DNA of 64,000 nt from Sinotaia quadrata (lineage: Eukaryota; Mollusca; Gastropoda; Architaenioglossa; Viviparidae). A program made the translations under genes and the position numbers. The stretch lies in the NCBI GenBank assembly GCA_028829895.1, contig CM054179.1, positions 72,367,663-72,431,662 of the forward strand. The letters are read 5' to 3'. Shown here piece by piece: positions 1 through 64,000 of this stretch. Each line of letters begins with the position of its first letter. Position 1 is the stretch's first letter. The notes under the pieces were generated by a model. It was not told the DNA's origin. It did not search any database and worked only from the letters and a program-made list of their open reading frames with translations.

Positions 1-440
1 ATATTTATTGATTTACTTAAAGTATAATATAAACTGTAGCATGATTTCTCTGCCAAAAATTTATTTATTGATTTATTTATTTAATGTAAGAAATAGACTA
101 ATTTGGAAAGTCCAATGAATTTATTGATTTATTTAATTAAGAAACAGACAAATTTGGAAAGTCCAATGAATTTATTGATTTATTTAATGTAAACATACAT
201 ACTCTAATTTGATTTCTCTAGCAAAGATTAATTTATTAATTGGAAAACAATTGACATGTCAGCGAAGATTTATTAATTAATTTACTGTAAAACATATAAA
301 CATATTTTAATTTGTCCAGCAAAGATTTATTGAGAGTAAGGCATATAGAAATAATTGGATTTGTCCAGTACAGTTTTATTTATCTATTGCAAGACATGCA
401 CACTAATTTGATGCGACCAACAAAAGAATGCTTTATTGTA
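1..440 (+). repeat. Degenerate AT-rich tandem repeat with acceptor-like TCCAG elements
   Basis: Diverged copies of a 50-70 bp unit (attgatttatttaat and aatttggaaagtccaatg, or aatttgtccagcaaag) fill the intron before exon a1. Several copies end in tccag or tctag and resemble the intron side of the a1 acceptor. No exon bases are clearly included. Confidence 0.5.
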
Positions 441-468
441 AGAGATATTGAAAATTTGATCTATCCAG

Positions 469-26833
<26,365 letters not shown>

Positions 26834-27085
26834 TGTGAGCAACATTTTGACGAATGATTTTGTAAAATTTTATCTGGCAATGAGCGATACCAGAATGTCG
26901 AAAATTTAGCTTGGCTTATAGTAAGAAAAGACAACTCCGTTACACTTAGTCACAAACAAATTAATGTCAAGCCTCATCACGAGCTTAGTAGCAAAGATGG
27001 CTGACAGAAGACATTCATTACAGCACAAGTTCCATTGTTTTGCCTTACATCATATTAAAATCTTTATATACATTTTTTACAAAGT

Positions 27086-27091
27086 AATAAA
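27086..27091 (+). terminator. Candidate polyadenylation signal of gene A
   Basis: A canonical AATAAA lies about 255 bp after the gene A stop. Other A-rich hexamers occur in this AT-rich stretch, so the assignment is tentative. Confidence 0.35.
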
Positions 27092-27554
27092 TAAGTTTTG
27101 TGTAAAGTAAAAACTCCAGAGAAGGGTATCAAATACTTTCGCTGATCTCCCGCTTCCAACGTCTGTTGATTGTGTGGACTCGAATGACATCATATATGCT
27201 CAAGAGCATACAAGCATGGAGAAATTTAGTAATACACATCAATTGCGTATTCTTTAACCCATAAAACATATATTAATCAAAATCTCGACGCTAGTCTTGC
27301 ATATGCTATCCAGAGATTATCATTGTTTGTTTTTTTTTAAATGGATTATGTTTTGCCACTAAAAACTGTCATTTCTACTTAAGCAATCCAACTCAGTGTA
27401 GTCGACAGCAGTTTTATTTTCTGTTAGTGATCAGGGGAGACCACTGTTGCTTCATCTAATCACGTGATCGGAACTAGATACGAAATGTAAATTTCCAACG
27501 CAGTGGCACCGCTTGCATTTATAATGGATTTCCTTTTGTAGATTGTTGAACCTT

Positions 27555-27710
27555 GGACATATTGAAAGGATTTATTCAGTTAATATTCGTTGTGTTCAGT
27601 TTTTAAGATATTCAGCACCCCTTTTACTCCCCACATATTGAAAGGTTTTATTCAGTTAATATTCGTTGTGTTCAGTTTTTAAGATATTCAGCATCCCTTT
27701 TACTCCCCAC
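27555..27710 (+). repeat. Tandem duplication of about 76 bp
   Basis: acatattgaaagg through ccttttactccccac occurs twice (from 27557 and 27633), differing by a few bases. It lies in the convergent intergenic DNA. Confidence 0.9.
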
Positions 27711-27869
27711 CCATCTACCCCACCACTTCGAATGTTGGCACAAGCCAGCAAATTACATTTGTAATAACTGCTCTATGAAATGCGAATTGTGAGGAAAATG
27801 TTGAGCTGCAAATGAAAACTTTGCTGACTTTACATTAGAATTATTTACATTGGTAAATATCTCACAAGA

Positions 27870-28165
27870 CGCATACTGAAATGTGTATCTGTGTCTCTAT
27901 GTGCATATCGTGTAACATGTATGTATGAGAGTATGTGTGTTTCTGTGTAGTATGCATGTTTGTCAAGGTGAATGTGTATGTGCATACCGTGTATATATGT
28001 GTATGAGAGTATGTGTGTTTCTGTGTAGTATACATGTTTGTCTAGATGAATATGTGTGTGTTCATGTGTGAATGTATATGTGCATGTATATATGTGCATG
28101 CGTGTGTTTTATGCATGCATTTATGTGTATGAGTGTGTGTCTCTGTGCGTGTTTTATTTGTTTCC
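27870..28165 (+). repeat. TG/TATG-rich tract
   Basis: Degenerate gtatgtgtgtttctgtgtag repeats including two longer near-copies. No gene is supported here. Confidence 0.85.
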
Positions 28166-28344
28166 GTTTATTTGAGGTTATAGAAATTTAGTGGTATGTA
28201 CAAAATACACGATATACATAGTCAGCGCAAAATCTCCTGCGCCTGTATGTTGCTATTACATTCATGTCTTCACATTCTTGCAGTAAGTACGACCCAAATT
28301 GGGATTTCTAAGGTTTAGACAGGTTTCTGAAGCATGCTCCTCCA

Positions 28345-28905
28345 TTTAAACTGTATGCAGACATTGAATTACTATTAAACATTTGATGAAATGTTAACCT
28401 ACTGCATGCAGACATTTAATTACTATTAAATATTTGATGAAATTGTAACCTACTGCATGCAGACAATGAATTACCATTAAATATTTGACGACATTTTAAC
28501 CTTCTGCATGCAGACAATGAATTACCATTATTTGAATAAATTTGGACCTACTGCATGCAGACAATGAATTACCATTAAATATTTGACGACATTTTAACCT
28601 TCTGCATGCAGACAATGAATTACCATTATTTGAATAAATTTGGACCTACTGCATGCAGACAATGAATTACTATGAAATATTTGATGCAATTTTAACCTAC
28701 TGCATGGAGACAATGAATTACCATTAAATATTTGATGACATTTTAACCTTCTGCATGCAGACAATTAATTACCATTATTTGAATCAATTTTGACCTACTG
28801 CATGCAGACAATGAATTACCATTAAATATTTGATGAAATGTTGACCTAATGCATGCAGACAATGAATTACCATTAAATATTTGATGAAATTTTAACCTAC
28901 TTTTC
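28345..28905 (+). repeat. Minisatellite of about 47-51 bp, roughly 11 copies
   Basis: The unit contains ctgcatgcagacaatgaatt, accattaaatatttgatg and taacct. Two length variants alternate. Each copy carries the palindrome CTGCATGCAG. Confidence 0.92.
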
Positions 28906-28909
28906 TTGT

Positions 28910-31560
28910 GCTTTTTTGTTTGTTGTTGTTGAGAAGAACAGAACACTTTTCAACATTTGAAATATGACCTAGATACTGGTACATAGTTTATAATTAAAAC
29001 ATAATTAAGCATACATGTACGTGCACGTCAGCAAATAAAAATTCAATTCAGCATTTCCAAGAAGTTATACTTTAACTTCAGCTCAAACAAATGTACAAAA
29101 AGAAATCAGTTAATATTTAAATTTAATGTATACATGATTGTGATTTTATTACAGTTTTTAAAGTGACAAACAAACACAAGCTGTAAACTCTGAATGGAAT
29201 GAGCTCACTCACTGACCTCCTTACTCACCCACTAACTCATTTACTCACACACTGCCGTTCCATGCAATAATTTATCTAATTAGTTACTAACAAGGATACA
29301 CTCAATCAAAAATTTCAGTCAGCCCTTACTGACTGGAAGAGAAAGTACTGATTCTTTAATTATGTACTGATCGATCACTATACACACCTCTGTATAAAAA
29401 AAAATCGATTTGTTTAATTCATAAAATCTACTTTTGCACTTGTAACGAAAACTGCTATAAACGTGACAATTAATAAGCCGATTCTGTATTAAAAAATGCA
29501 ATTGTTTATTTTAGAACATGACATTAATTGTGCCAATGTCTTGTATTTAAATAAATCATGGTTTATTACTTGGTCTAGGCATGCTTTATCGCTAGGATTG
29601 GGCATGCTTTATCACTAGGATTGGGCATGCTTTATCACTCGGATTGGGCATGATTTATCACTCGGATTGGACATGATTTGTTACTAGTATTGGTGTAAGC
29701 TGAAATGGGGTGAGGTAGTGTAATTGCCACGAAACGTGTGTTATTGTTGTCTGTTTTGGGAATGCATTTCTACATCACTATGTTTTCTCTGCTGGTTATT
29801 TACACACTTTAAAGGAGAAAAAGACGTTGTTACGCAGTAAGTGTACATTCGAATTTAAAAGAGTTACCATCATCATAATGGGATCAGGCAATGTAAATTT
29901 TAAATGATTCATCATTTGTTGTAGTGGTTATTGCTATGTGGCAATGACGGTGATGCTATGTGTATGTGCGTGTGCTGTGTGTGTACATCATGAGATTGAT
30001 GCAGTAGATGTTTCTCCTGATCTACTTAATTATACCGCGGCTCCAGGGGCAGGTAACATTGGGATAAAAAGAGACAAGAAGTGTTGAGTCGATCCAAGTC
30101 CAGAGGGAAAGATGGAAGTGAACGTCCCACTCACATTTGCTTGCAAGTTTCTGCATCAAAACTCTGGTCATCTGCAACGAAACAAAATAGAAGTAGGTAT
30201 ACATTAAAGCGAAAAGAACTTAAATGTGTGTATGTTTGCATGTGTGCGTGCGTGTGTTTGTGTATGTGCGTGTGTGTGTATGTTTTATGTTTGTGAGTCA
30301 CAAGAAAAAACGTTTTCACTGGGAGAAGAACAACACTTAGTACTGAGTGATACAATAACCTGTCTGCATTAAAATAATAACAATATTTGCATACAGTCCT
30401 CTCCCTCGGTGATATTACTTTATGCTGACCTAGCTATCGTATTACTGAGTTATGCACTGTCACAAGTGGGGCGAGCTGAGCTGAAGTTAGAGACACAAGG
30501 GATGAAGTCGGTTTGGGCTTGTTCCTGTGTATCTCCAAGATAAACTTGTGTGACATGTTCCAGTAATAGGTCGTGTCAAGATGTTACATAGACACACAAT
30601 GACAGTCAACCATTGATGTTTGGGTGGGGCCCAGTTTTATTCTGTCGTGTAAAGGAACGTTTTATTGGCTGTGCATGCAGTGAGCAAGTATCATAAAAGT
30701 GAATAAACGGACGAACAGACAAATGGAACAAAACAAATACAAATTCTTTCGCCCCTCTAAAAAACCTGTGAATAACAAGTTTGTTTAGAGATGATAAATT
30801 AGGTCGTATATTACCTCATTTGTGGCACTACTCACTACTCACAGCGTTTAGTCAAACATACAACTTTCCAATGTCATACACTCCATAAGGGGATGTTGGG
30901 GGATGAAAATGATGATATTAAAAAAAAACGTGAAAATAAAAATAAGTATACAATTCTTACACGGTAAATGGCATCGCTATCAACGATAGTTTACATACGA
31001 CATAGGCCATTGTTAGCCATCATGTTAAAGCTCATATTATGCAAAAATAGTAACAATAATGAATTTCTATCCACAAAAATATGACTTAAATGTCCTTATT
31101 CCTAACAGTTCAAGATGTGCTAAGATTTAAATGTTCTTATACTGTTCCCAGATCAGTGACGTAATCTCAGGCATCACTCATAAGGTAGAGTTGTTCATAA
31201 GAATGCTCTGAAGAGATGTGATGTAATCTGTCATGTCACTCATAAGGAGATGACGCATTGCTCATTATGATGCTTTGTAGAGAAGATGATGCCTGGTAGT
31301 GTCTTAACAGTGACGTATTCAAGCATATTTATCTTTTTAATTTTTGACAATGAATTTCAATTTTAGTGTTGCCTGAGAGCTCTGAGTACCGTTAAACAAT
31401 TCAGGAGTATCCTGCATGTATGGGTGGATTTTTTTTGCTATTGTGTGTAGGAGTATTTATGTGCGGTGCGCATACAGGAAGTCCCATTCACGTGTACACT
31501 AATAATCACCACAATATTTACAAAAGTAGAAAGAAACGTATTTTTGTATTAAAGTATGAA
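28910..31560. other. Convergent intergenic DNA without recognised genes
   Basis: AT-rich sequence between the 3' ends of genes A and B. It holds a 23 bp repeat (gcatgctttatcactaggat, 29575-29690) and TG-rich spots (29960, 30230-30300) but no convincing coding exon. The missing last exon of gene B could be here or up to 32285. Confidence 0.5.
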
Positions 31561-31569
31561 AGGGCGCTA

Positions 31570-31870
31570 GACAGTGTTACTAAAAAATCATAAAATTGTA
31601 CCAACAGTCAGCATAGACAGTGTTTGTAAAATATCATAAAATTGTACCAACAGTCAGCATAGACAGTGTTTGTAAAATATCATAAAATTGTACCAACAGT
31701 CAGCATAGACAGTGTTTGTAAAATATCATAAAATTGTACCAACAGTCAGCATAGACAGTGTTTGTAAAATATCATAAAATTGTACCAACAGTCAGCATAG
31801 ACAGTGTTTCTAAAAAATCATAAAATTGTAGCAACTGATATCATAGACAATGTTTGTAAAAAAAAAAAGT
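31570..31870 (+). repeat. 46 bp minisatellite, about 6 copies
   Basis: The unit gtcagcatagacagtgtttg plus taaaatatcataaaattg is nearly perfect in the centre and decays at both ends. Confidence 0.93.
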
Positions 31871-32125
31871 CATAAAATTGTAGCAAATGATAGCATAATA
31901 AAAATGATGAAATATGCAGTTTGCAGAACGATGTATTGCCTGATGATATACAAGAGATTATGCTGTTGCAATCTGCAATTCGGCGATCTAATACAAAGCA
32001 GAGTAACATGTTGAAATATTATTTATTTAGGTTACATTAAAAGTATATAAATATAATTTTTTTAGCTTCAGTGCAGATTATTTGTCACTGAATTGTGTAA
32101 ACATCTGTTTCAAATAATAATACTA

Positions 32126-32127
<2 letters not shown>

Positions 32128-32207
<80 letters not shown>
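32128..32207 (+). repeat. (TG)n microsatellite
   Basis: About 40 uninterrupted TG units, 80 bp downstream (in gene B orientation) of the RING exon donor. Confidence 0.97.
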
Positions 32208-32285
32208 TGTAAATTATATATTATGTACCAGTGCATATGTGTTTATGTGCGTGTGTCAACAAAAATAGTTTCTGAACGACCCTAC

Positions 32286-50707
<18,422 letters not shown>

Positions 50708-50733
50708 TCGGGGCACGGCGACGCAGATCTGCA

Positions 50734-50741
50734 TATTTATA
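50734..50741 (-). promoter_or_regulatory. TATA-like element near the gene B start
   Basis: The minus strand reads tataaata about 27 bp before Met 50707. This close spacing would leave almost no 5' leader, so it may be fortuitous, or the true promoter may lie further upstream before a leader exon. Confidence 0.2.
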
Positions 50742-50744
50742 TAC

Positions 50745-53100
50745 ATGTATGTCAACTGAACAGTGAGTGACTAAATTAATCCTTGGGGTAAGAATAATTT
50801 CAGTGTTCAGAATTTAAAAAACAAGTCATTTATAATTAATGAATCAGTCAATCCAACAGGAAAAAAGACAGCAAAACCAATTGAAGAAACAAACACTCAC
50901 TGTGACAACTATTTTAATCCTAAGTATTAATTATTATGTAACATATATTAATTTGTTACGCAGAGTTTGAGATTTGTGAGTCTTATAACTTAATAATTAT
51001 CCAAATATGAGTGTTATTTGGACCAAGATTAATTTGTACGTGTAATCGTAGAACGTATCTTGGAGCAACTTTACGTCATAATACGTTCAAGAGAAAATGG
51101 ATTAGTCAAGTGTTGCGAATGACGTAATGAACTTAGTAAACTACGAGTGCTGTTTGATCCGTGAGAAGAACAAAGCTGTGTATGACCTGTGTATCTTAAG
51201 TTGTCTTATCGTGTCCTTCTGCATTATATGATGCCAATTGTCTTACTTGTACTGTTCATTATATATGTATTTACATTGTTAGAACGAATAGTCATTGAAC
51301 TCAACTGTACTCAAATAATGAACATATGAAAGTTAGACTGCTATTTTGATCAAGAGAATGTTGGCACCTCATATGAACTGAGGGCAGCTATTTCTTTTAT
51401 TCAAGAAGATAATGAACTATGTTAGTGGACATTTTAAGTCAATTTACACCAAGATCTTTGAAGGTATGTTCATGTCATGGATTGTGATTAGATTTAACGT
51501 CCTTGATAATGTTAGGAACGGGGAGATGTATTACTATTTTAATATGATTGTTTCTCTATCGTGTTCTAGAATTTCTTATGTATAATTGATTCAGTTTGCT
51601 GCTTCAATGTATTGTAAGATGAATTTATTTTTTTCGTTAGTAAATCTTCATGATTTTCTCTCACATTTCGAACTTCCTTGTATTTAAAGTTGGGAAGAAA
51701 CCCAGGCAAACAAGTGGGGGCTAAAAGTATGATGTAAGAAAGATGGACACGTGGGGGCTAAAAGTATGATGTAAGAAAGATGGACACGTGGGGGCTAAAA
51801 GTATGACGTAAGAAAGATGGACACGTGAGATTGAATAAGAAACGTCTTGCGCAGCCAGAAAGGTATTATGTCAGGTAGGCATTTACACTGGAGAGAAAGT
51901 ATATAATTTAAAAGACTGGTAGGGAAAATAGTTGATAGGCCACTACTCTTCGGACTTGCATTTCCTTAGCCATTTATTTCCCATTTGCAGGAAGGTGAAT
52001 TTATATTAATTGGTGTTGACATAAATTACTTATTAGAGTCATCTTCACATATGAAAACTTCTCACACACACAAGATAAAAGAAAAAGAAAATAAAACATA
52101 AAAATACATGGAAAACCAAACTACAAACATTCCAAGACCAAAACAGTCATGCGATGCACATATCTCCATACACCGGTAATGAAAACCACTCAGTGGATTA
52201 CTTAACCAATCCAGAAACTTAACAACCATTGCAATACTAAATATGTAGTTCGCAATTGTATTATTTCCAAGTATTTATCATTCAATATTTTTACATTGAT
52301 TCAGTCAAATCGAGCTGTCAGTCGTTCTCTCCGCCACATTATTCCCTTCTATCTATCTACCTATCTATCTATCTCTTTTTAATAAATCGAAATAAAGATG
52401 CGTATCTTCTTCCGGGCGGGGGGAGGGGAGGAGCAACGGGAATTTCCGATGCGGTAGAATTTGTCGAAAATAGTTTCACTGTCAACACAAAGTTAACGCC
52501 ATCTTTATTCATAGCGTCACTCATATATATATACATCATTTAAATAGCGTGCATATTCTGCCCTTTAGTTGTAATTCATACAAAATTTAAGACATCAACG
52601 TGTTCTCTCCTTTACTTAGATTACACGCATTTGCACAACTGGATTGACAAGTTTGTTAACAGGCCTACGTACTAACACACGCTCACACATACTTACACAG
52701 TGAGTAGATTCTGTTTTAAATGAATACGTTTGATTGTATGGATGTGCAGGTAATATCTAGAGGTCACTTGTTTACACCATATAACGATATATTCAATTAA
52801 TATAGTGTGCAAATGCATACACCAACATAGGAAATATTTCAAAACCTCTGCTGAGTTGCCGACCTACCTTTGTAGTTGGTTTGTGCTGTGGACTTTCGAT
52901 CAATGATGCGATCGAGACCTCCTAGATGTCACGTATACACGTAAAATTTACACACACCGTGACTAGCTTAAGAGCAGGAGCATGTTCTACACAGTTAAGA
53001 TTATACCATAAATTTCATATCTAATTTATCTCAGTACCTGTAGATTAACTATACTCTATTCTTCAGAAAGATACAAAAATATAATCTTTTTCGGGAAATC
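50745..53100. other. Intergenic DNA 5' of gene B
   Basis: No convincing exon. It contains a 37 bp triplicate with gtgggggctaaaagtatgat and gtaagaaagatggacac at about 51713-51828. The short frame around 52256-52543 contains ctat microsatellite and looks non-coding. Confidence 0.6.
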
Positions 53101-53106
53101 CCCAAA

Positions 53107-53547
53107 ATGTCGGGGGTGGGGGAAATTATTGACTACGTGCTTAAAATGAAGAGTCACGAGGAAATGAGGAGATGAGGTGGTTGGCAAAGGGAACAGTGTA
53201 AAACATTGCAACAAAGGGGTGTGAGTGAATCTCCAAACATTGCAATGTGAAATCACATTTCTTTTTGTGTTTGTTTGTTTACATTTTAAGTGTATGCATG
53301 TTCTGTTTACTATCCACTAATTAACAAACAATGTCGAATTACAGTTTAAATCGAATATAGTATTTCTCAATGGTCGCCATCGTCACTGCTAACGAAAGCT
53401 TAGGACTGATGTCGGGGGTGGGGGAAATTATTGACTACGTGCTTAAAATGAAGAGTCACGAGGAAATGAGGAGGTGGGGTGGTTGGCAAAGGGAACAGTG
53501 TAAAACATTGCAACAAAGGGGTGTGAGTGAATCTCCAAACATTGCAA
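53107..53547 (+). repeat. Direct duplication: 139 bp copies at 53107-53245 and 53409-53547
   Basis: Both copies begin atgtcgggggtgggggaaat and end ctccaaacattgcaa and differ at only a few positions; they lie 302 bp apart. An open frame crosses the second copy but the first is interrupted, so coding is not supported. Confidence 0.93.
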
Positions 53548-54189
53548 ACCATGGATTAATTTTAAAAAAACAAAAACAAGTTCGCATATTGTTACTATTT
53601 TTACGCCTTTGTTTCAAACGTGAAGGTCCTAACAGTGACCTGACACTTGTCTAATAGCTAATGTCTATGTACTCCTTGATAGAAAGTTATTTTAAAACCT
53701 AGATATACTTTCATTATCTTGTTTAGAATTGAGCCACAAAAGCACACTTGTATATTCTGGTACTGAGAACGTAAGCACGTCTGTATTCCTTGGTACAATG
53801 GAAGTCTGCTTGCATGTGACATGTATGAGCACCTTAAGAAAGGGGTACCAATCGGTGTAACAGTTTGTTTGGAACTAAAATGATGAGGGTGAAAAAAAGG
53901 GTTTTAAGGTGTTTCTGAAAAGTATGGCATGTTATGGACATCCCTATGTATTAATTCGCGATTTTGATTTAAGCTAGTATATATTTTCGCTGTTGCATTG
54001 TGACAATAGAATTGAGTGAATAGCTAGTGGGCGGTGTGGTGTCCTTTAAATGAACTGAGGAGTAAAAATAAAACGAAAAGTGAGTCAATTAAAACAAGGA
54101 AAAGAGTGGGTAGTGGTCAGAAAGTGAACATGTATGTCGATGTGAATGTGTGTGATAATTGTGATGATTATATTGAAAACGTTTTGAGT

Positions 54190-54490
54190 TCTATCCGTTT
54201 TTCGGTGTATGACTCTTTGTGTGTCTATGTACTTTTGTGTGTCTATATATGAATCTTTGTGTGTCTATGTACTTTTGTGTGTCTATATATGAATCTTTGT
54301 GTGTCTATGTACTTTTGTGTGTCGGTATATTAATCGTTGTGTGTCTATGTTCTTTTGTGTGTCGGTATATTAATCGTTGTGTGTCTGTCTATGTATTTTT
54401 TGTATGTGTGTATACGCATCTTTGTGTGTCTGAATATGTATGTGTAGCTTTGTGTGATTATGTATCTTTGTACGTGTGTGTATGAGTGAG
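54190..54490 (+). repeat. Minisatellite of about 38 bp (gaatctttgtgtgtctatgt)
   Basis: About six copies, the first three nearly identical and later ones carrying gtgtcggtatattaatcg. The flanks 53550-54190 and 54500-55040 hold nothing recognised. Confidence 0.9.
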
Positions 54491-55034
54491 TAACTGAGCT
54501 GATTGTGTATATAAATGGTGGGAGGAAAACAGGAAATATGTACGGAAACTGACCAAATAGCTTTTCGTTTTGTAGAAAATAAAGCTCGCCCACACACATT
54601 TCGAAGTCTGTTAGATCTAAAGAAAGTCTTAGATCCAGTAATGCACAAATGCCGTTGACAAGAAAAAAAAATGGAGTAATCTTAACGTATTGGAACTTAC
54701 CTCTATCAGTTCCGTCTTAACGCTTGGCTTCACGAGTAAAGGGGTCAGGAAAGGGGCCAGTAAAGGGGCCCTGTGATAATCAATGTATGTTGTGTGCGTA
54801 TGTTAATTTTGTGTAGTTAGAGGCCCCCAGTGCACTGCTTTGCCCTTGGGCCTATAATGCTTTAGAGATGGCCCTGTCTTGTATGCGTACCAAGCAGTTA
54901 AAGAGAGATGACAGAGAATGCTCACAAAGTAAACCGACATTACAAGTCACAGCAACAAACAAGGGCTACCTGGCCCCAAACCTTTCGCTTCAACTTTAGG
55001 CCACACATTACGCTACAACTTCAGGCTACACCCT

Positions 55035-55255
55035 TACATAGTTCAAAACTTTAATTATACAAAATATATACTTTGTGTGAATACAACTTGACATAGTTCA
55101 CAGATTTAATATACAAATGTATGTTCTTTGTGTGAATACAACTTGACATAGTTCACAGATTTAATATACAAATGTATGTTCTTTGTGTGAATACAACTTG
55201 ACATAGTTTACAGATTTAATATACAAAAGTATGTTCTTTGTGTGAATACAACTTG
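55035..55255 (+). repeat. Minisatellite of about 60 bp, 4 copies
   Basis: The unit contains acttgacatagttcacagat, ttaatatacaaa and ttctttgtgtgaatacaa. It lies downstream of gene C. 55260-55740 has no recognised feature. Confidence 0.9.
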
Positions 55256-55751
55256 TAATAGTGATTATCCCATTTTGAACAAGTGAAGAAAAAGTGAAAT
55301 GAAAACAATCGAAATATTGAAATATACATCAGATAAATACCAAACACGTGGTTTGCGGTCGTATTGAAACACATCTAATTTAGGAAATTAATTAATTTAG
55401 TAAATCCATAATCGGTTCAGTTATTGCGACTGAACTCTGATAACATTCCCGATTTTTAAAATATTTTCTTTTATATTCAAGGCTATGCCAAAGTGTCTCG
55501 TCACTTGTTTCTCCTGTACATTCAGAAAGGAGATGCTGACGTAGTGTTTGAACAGACATGAAAAGTAAAATTATAGATTCAAGGAATGAAAACGGTAATA
55601 AAATGAAACACAAGATTTTAAATGAGTTTTAGAATAAACCAAACAGATAGACAGGTTTGTATTTGTGGTGGTATGCATTTTACACAATAGCTTGGAGATG
55701 TCGTTAGTTCATTATGACTTTATCCAAACGCCTTTGATTGTATATATATAC

Positions 55752-55753
<2 letters not shown>

Positions 55754-55834
<81 letters not shown>
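55754..55834 (+). repeat. (GA)n microsatellite
   Basis: About 80 bp of uninterrupted GA downstream of the gene C stop. Confidence 0.97.
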
Positions 55835-55835
<1 letters not shown>

Positions 55836-55950
55836 TTCGCTATAGTCAAATGAAAATGTTAACATTATAACTGATGATTTGTTCAAACGCTAACACCAAC
55901 TTTTATGTGCGTTGCTGGTAAAAAAAAAAAATGACGACTTTATACAAATA

Positions 55951-63391
<7,441 letters not shown>

Positions 63392-63835
63392 CTGGTAGAG
63401 TGGAGATAATTTTGGAATTAACACTTTCTTATTGAAAGTAATAAGTTGTTTTTTTTAAATTCTATCAAAGCGCAGAAGTAGAAAATAATATAACTTCTTA
63501 CAGACTAGATATGATGATGATCCACATAAAAAATGGAAGTGAGCTGCTCCACTTTGCTGCATTGCGCAAAGGAACATTTTTTTAAGTCAAACAGTTATTC
63601 AGGTAATAATTAAAGCCATCATTCGTATTATGCTTACCATAATTCCTGTGGATAAAATTCGACATTTGTTAACAATTCGATATTTCGTTTTGGTGGTCCT
63701 GTATGATAAAAGTATTTAAAAATAGAATAGGGGGTAATTTATTTTTTAAAGCCCAGATAAACTCAATCTTAAGTGTAGAAATTAAAGTGCACAACACATA
63801 TACAAACATAAATGTATCTCTCTGTCTTCTCCTCA
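63392..63835. other. Gene C intron upstream of c1
   Basis: AT-rich DNA with no further alkaline phosphatase exon; the coding for the catalytic serine region was searched for by eye and not found. Confidence 0.5.
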
Positions 63836-63930
63836 ATCTAATCTAATCTAATCTAATCTAACCTAATCTAATCTAATCTATCTATCTAATCTAATCTATC
63901 TATCTATCTATCTATCTATCTACCTATCTG

Positions 63931-63988
<58 letters not shown>
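63836..63988 (+). repeat. (TCTAA)n(TCTA)n microsatellite
   Basis: A pentanucleotide block (atctaatctaatcta) grades into a tetranucleotide block near the right edge. Confidence 0.96.
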
Positions 63989-64000
63989 GAGTTCTGGGTT

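Noticed and set aside
52256..52543. 95-residue frame upstream of gene B as a possible exon
   Set aside because: Contains a ctat microsatellite and a G-run; no homology and no matching splice phase.
53370..53654. 94-residue open frame (begins MVAIVTANESLG)
   Set aside because: Crosses one of two direct repeats; the other copy has a stop in the same frame, and no homology was recognised.

Overview
This is animal nuclear DNA: AT-rich, intron-rich and crowded with micro- and minisatellites. Coding exons are short (about 75-550 bp), flanked by GT/AG sites, and add up to metazoan protein families. The mix of long (CA)n, (GATA)n and (GA)n tracts, 20-90 bp minisatellites and LINE remnants, plus duplicated MIB2-like genes, suggests a lophotrochozoan, perhaps a mollusc. 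The taxon is an inference and was not tested.

Three genes can be rebuilt exon by exon, with reading phase preserved across every junction assigned. Gene A (+ strand, from before the window to 26833) encodes a MIB2-like (mind bomb) E3 ubiquitin ligase: ZZ finger, second MIB/HERC2 domain, linker and repeat region, ankyrin repeats and a C3HC4 RING. Nineteen exons give exactly 1000 residues plus a stop; only the first MIB/HERC2 exon is missing. Gene B (- strand, about 50707 to 32286) is a diverged paralogue with the same domain order in 16 exons (953 residues), its last small exon unresolved. A and B lie tail to tail. Gene C (- strand, 63391 to 55951) is the C-terminal 399 residues of a GPI-anchored alkaline phosphatase, with its first exons beyond the right edge.

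The main discovery candidate is a recurring architecture: tandem repeats at exon edges whose repeat unit contains the splice junction itself plus a few exon bases. It is clear at A acceptor 3014 (11 copies, 53 bp), A acceptor 4603 (3 copies, 64 bp), A donor 20632 (4 copies, about 50 bp), B donor 37958 (11 near-identical copies, 37 bp, with decaying copies further out) and C acceptor 60506 (7 copies, 80 bp). It is plausible at A donor 22349 and B acceptor 35795. A has three introns that B lacks, and two of those three carry such junction repeats, as expected if introns can arise or grow by tandem duplication of AG/GT-containing segments.

Layout: 1-26833 gene A, its introns holding minisatellites, two copies of a roughly 1.3-1.6 kb interspersed element, and two fragments of one LINE family in opposite orientations; 26834-32285 convergent intergenic DNA with minisatellites; 32286-50707 gene B, with a third interspersed copy in an intron; 50708-55950 intergenic DNA with a 139 bp direct duplication; 55951-63391 gene C; 63392-64000 TCTA-type repeats. 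A and B would act in ubiquitin ligation (the family targets Notch ligands for endocytosis); C would be an extracellular membrane phosphatase with no evident link to them. No rRNA, intact tRNA or CRISPR array was seen.
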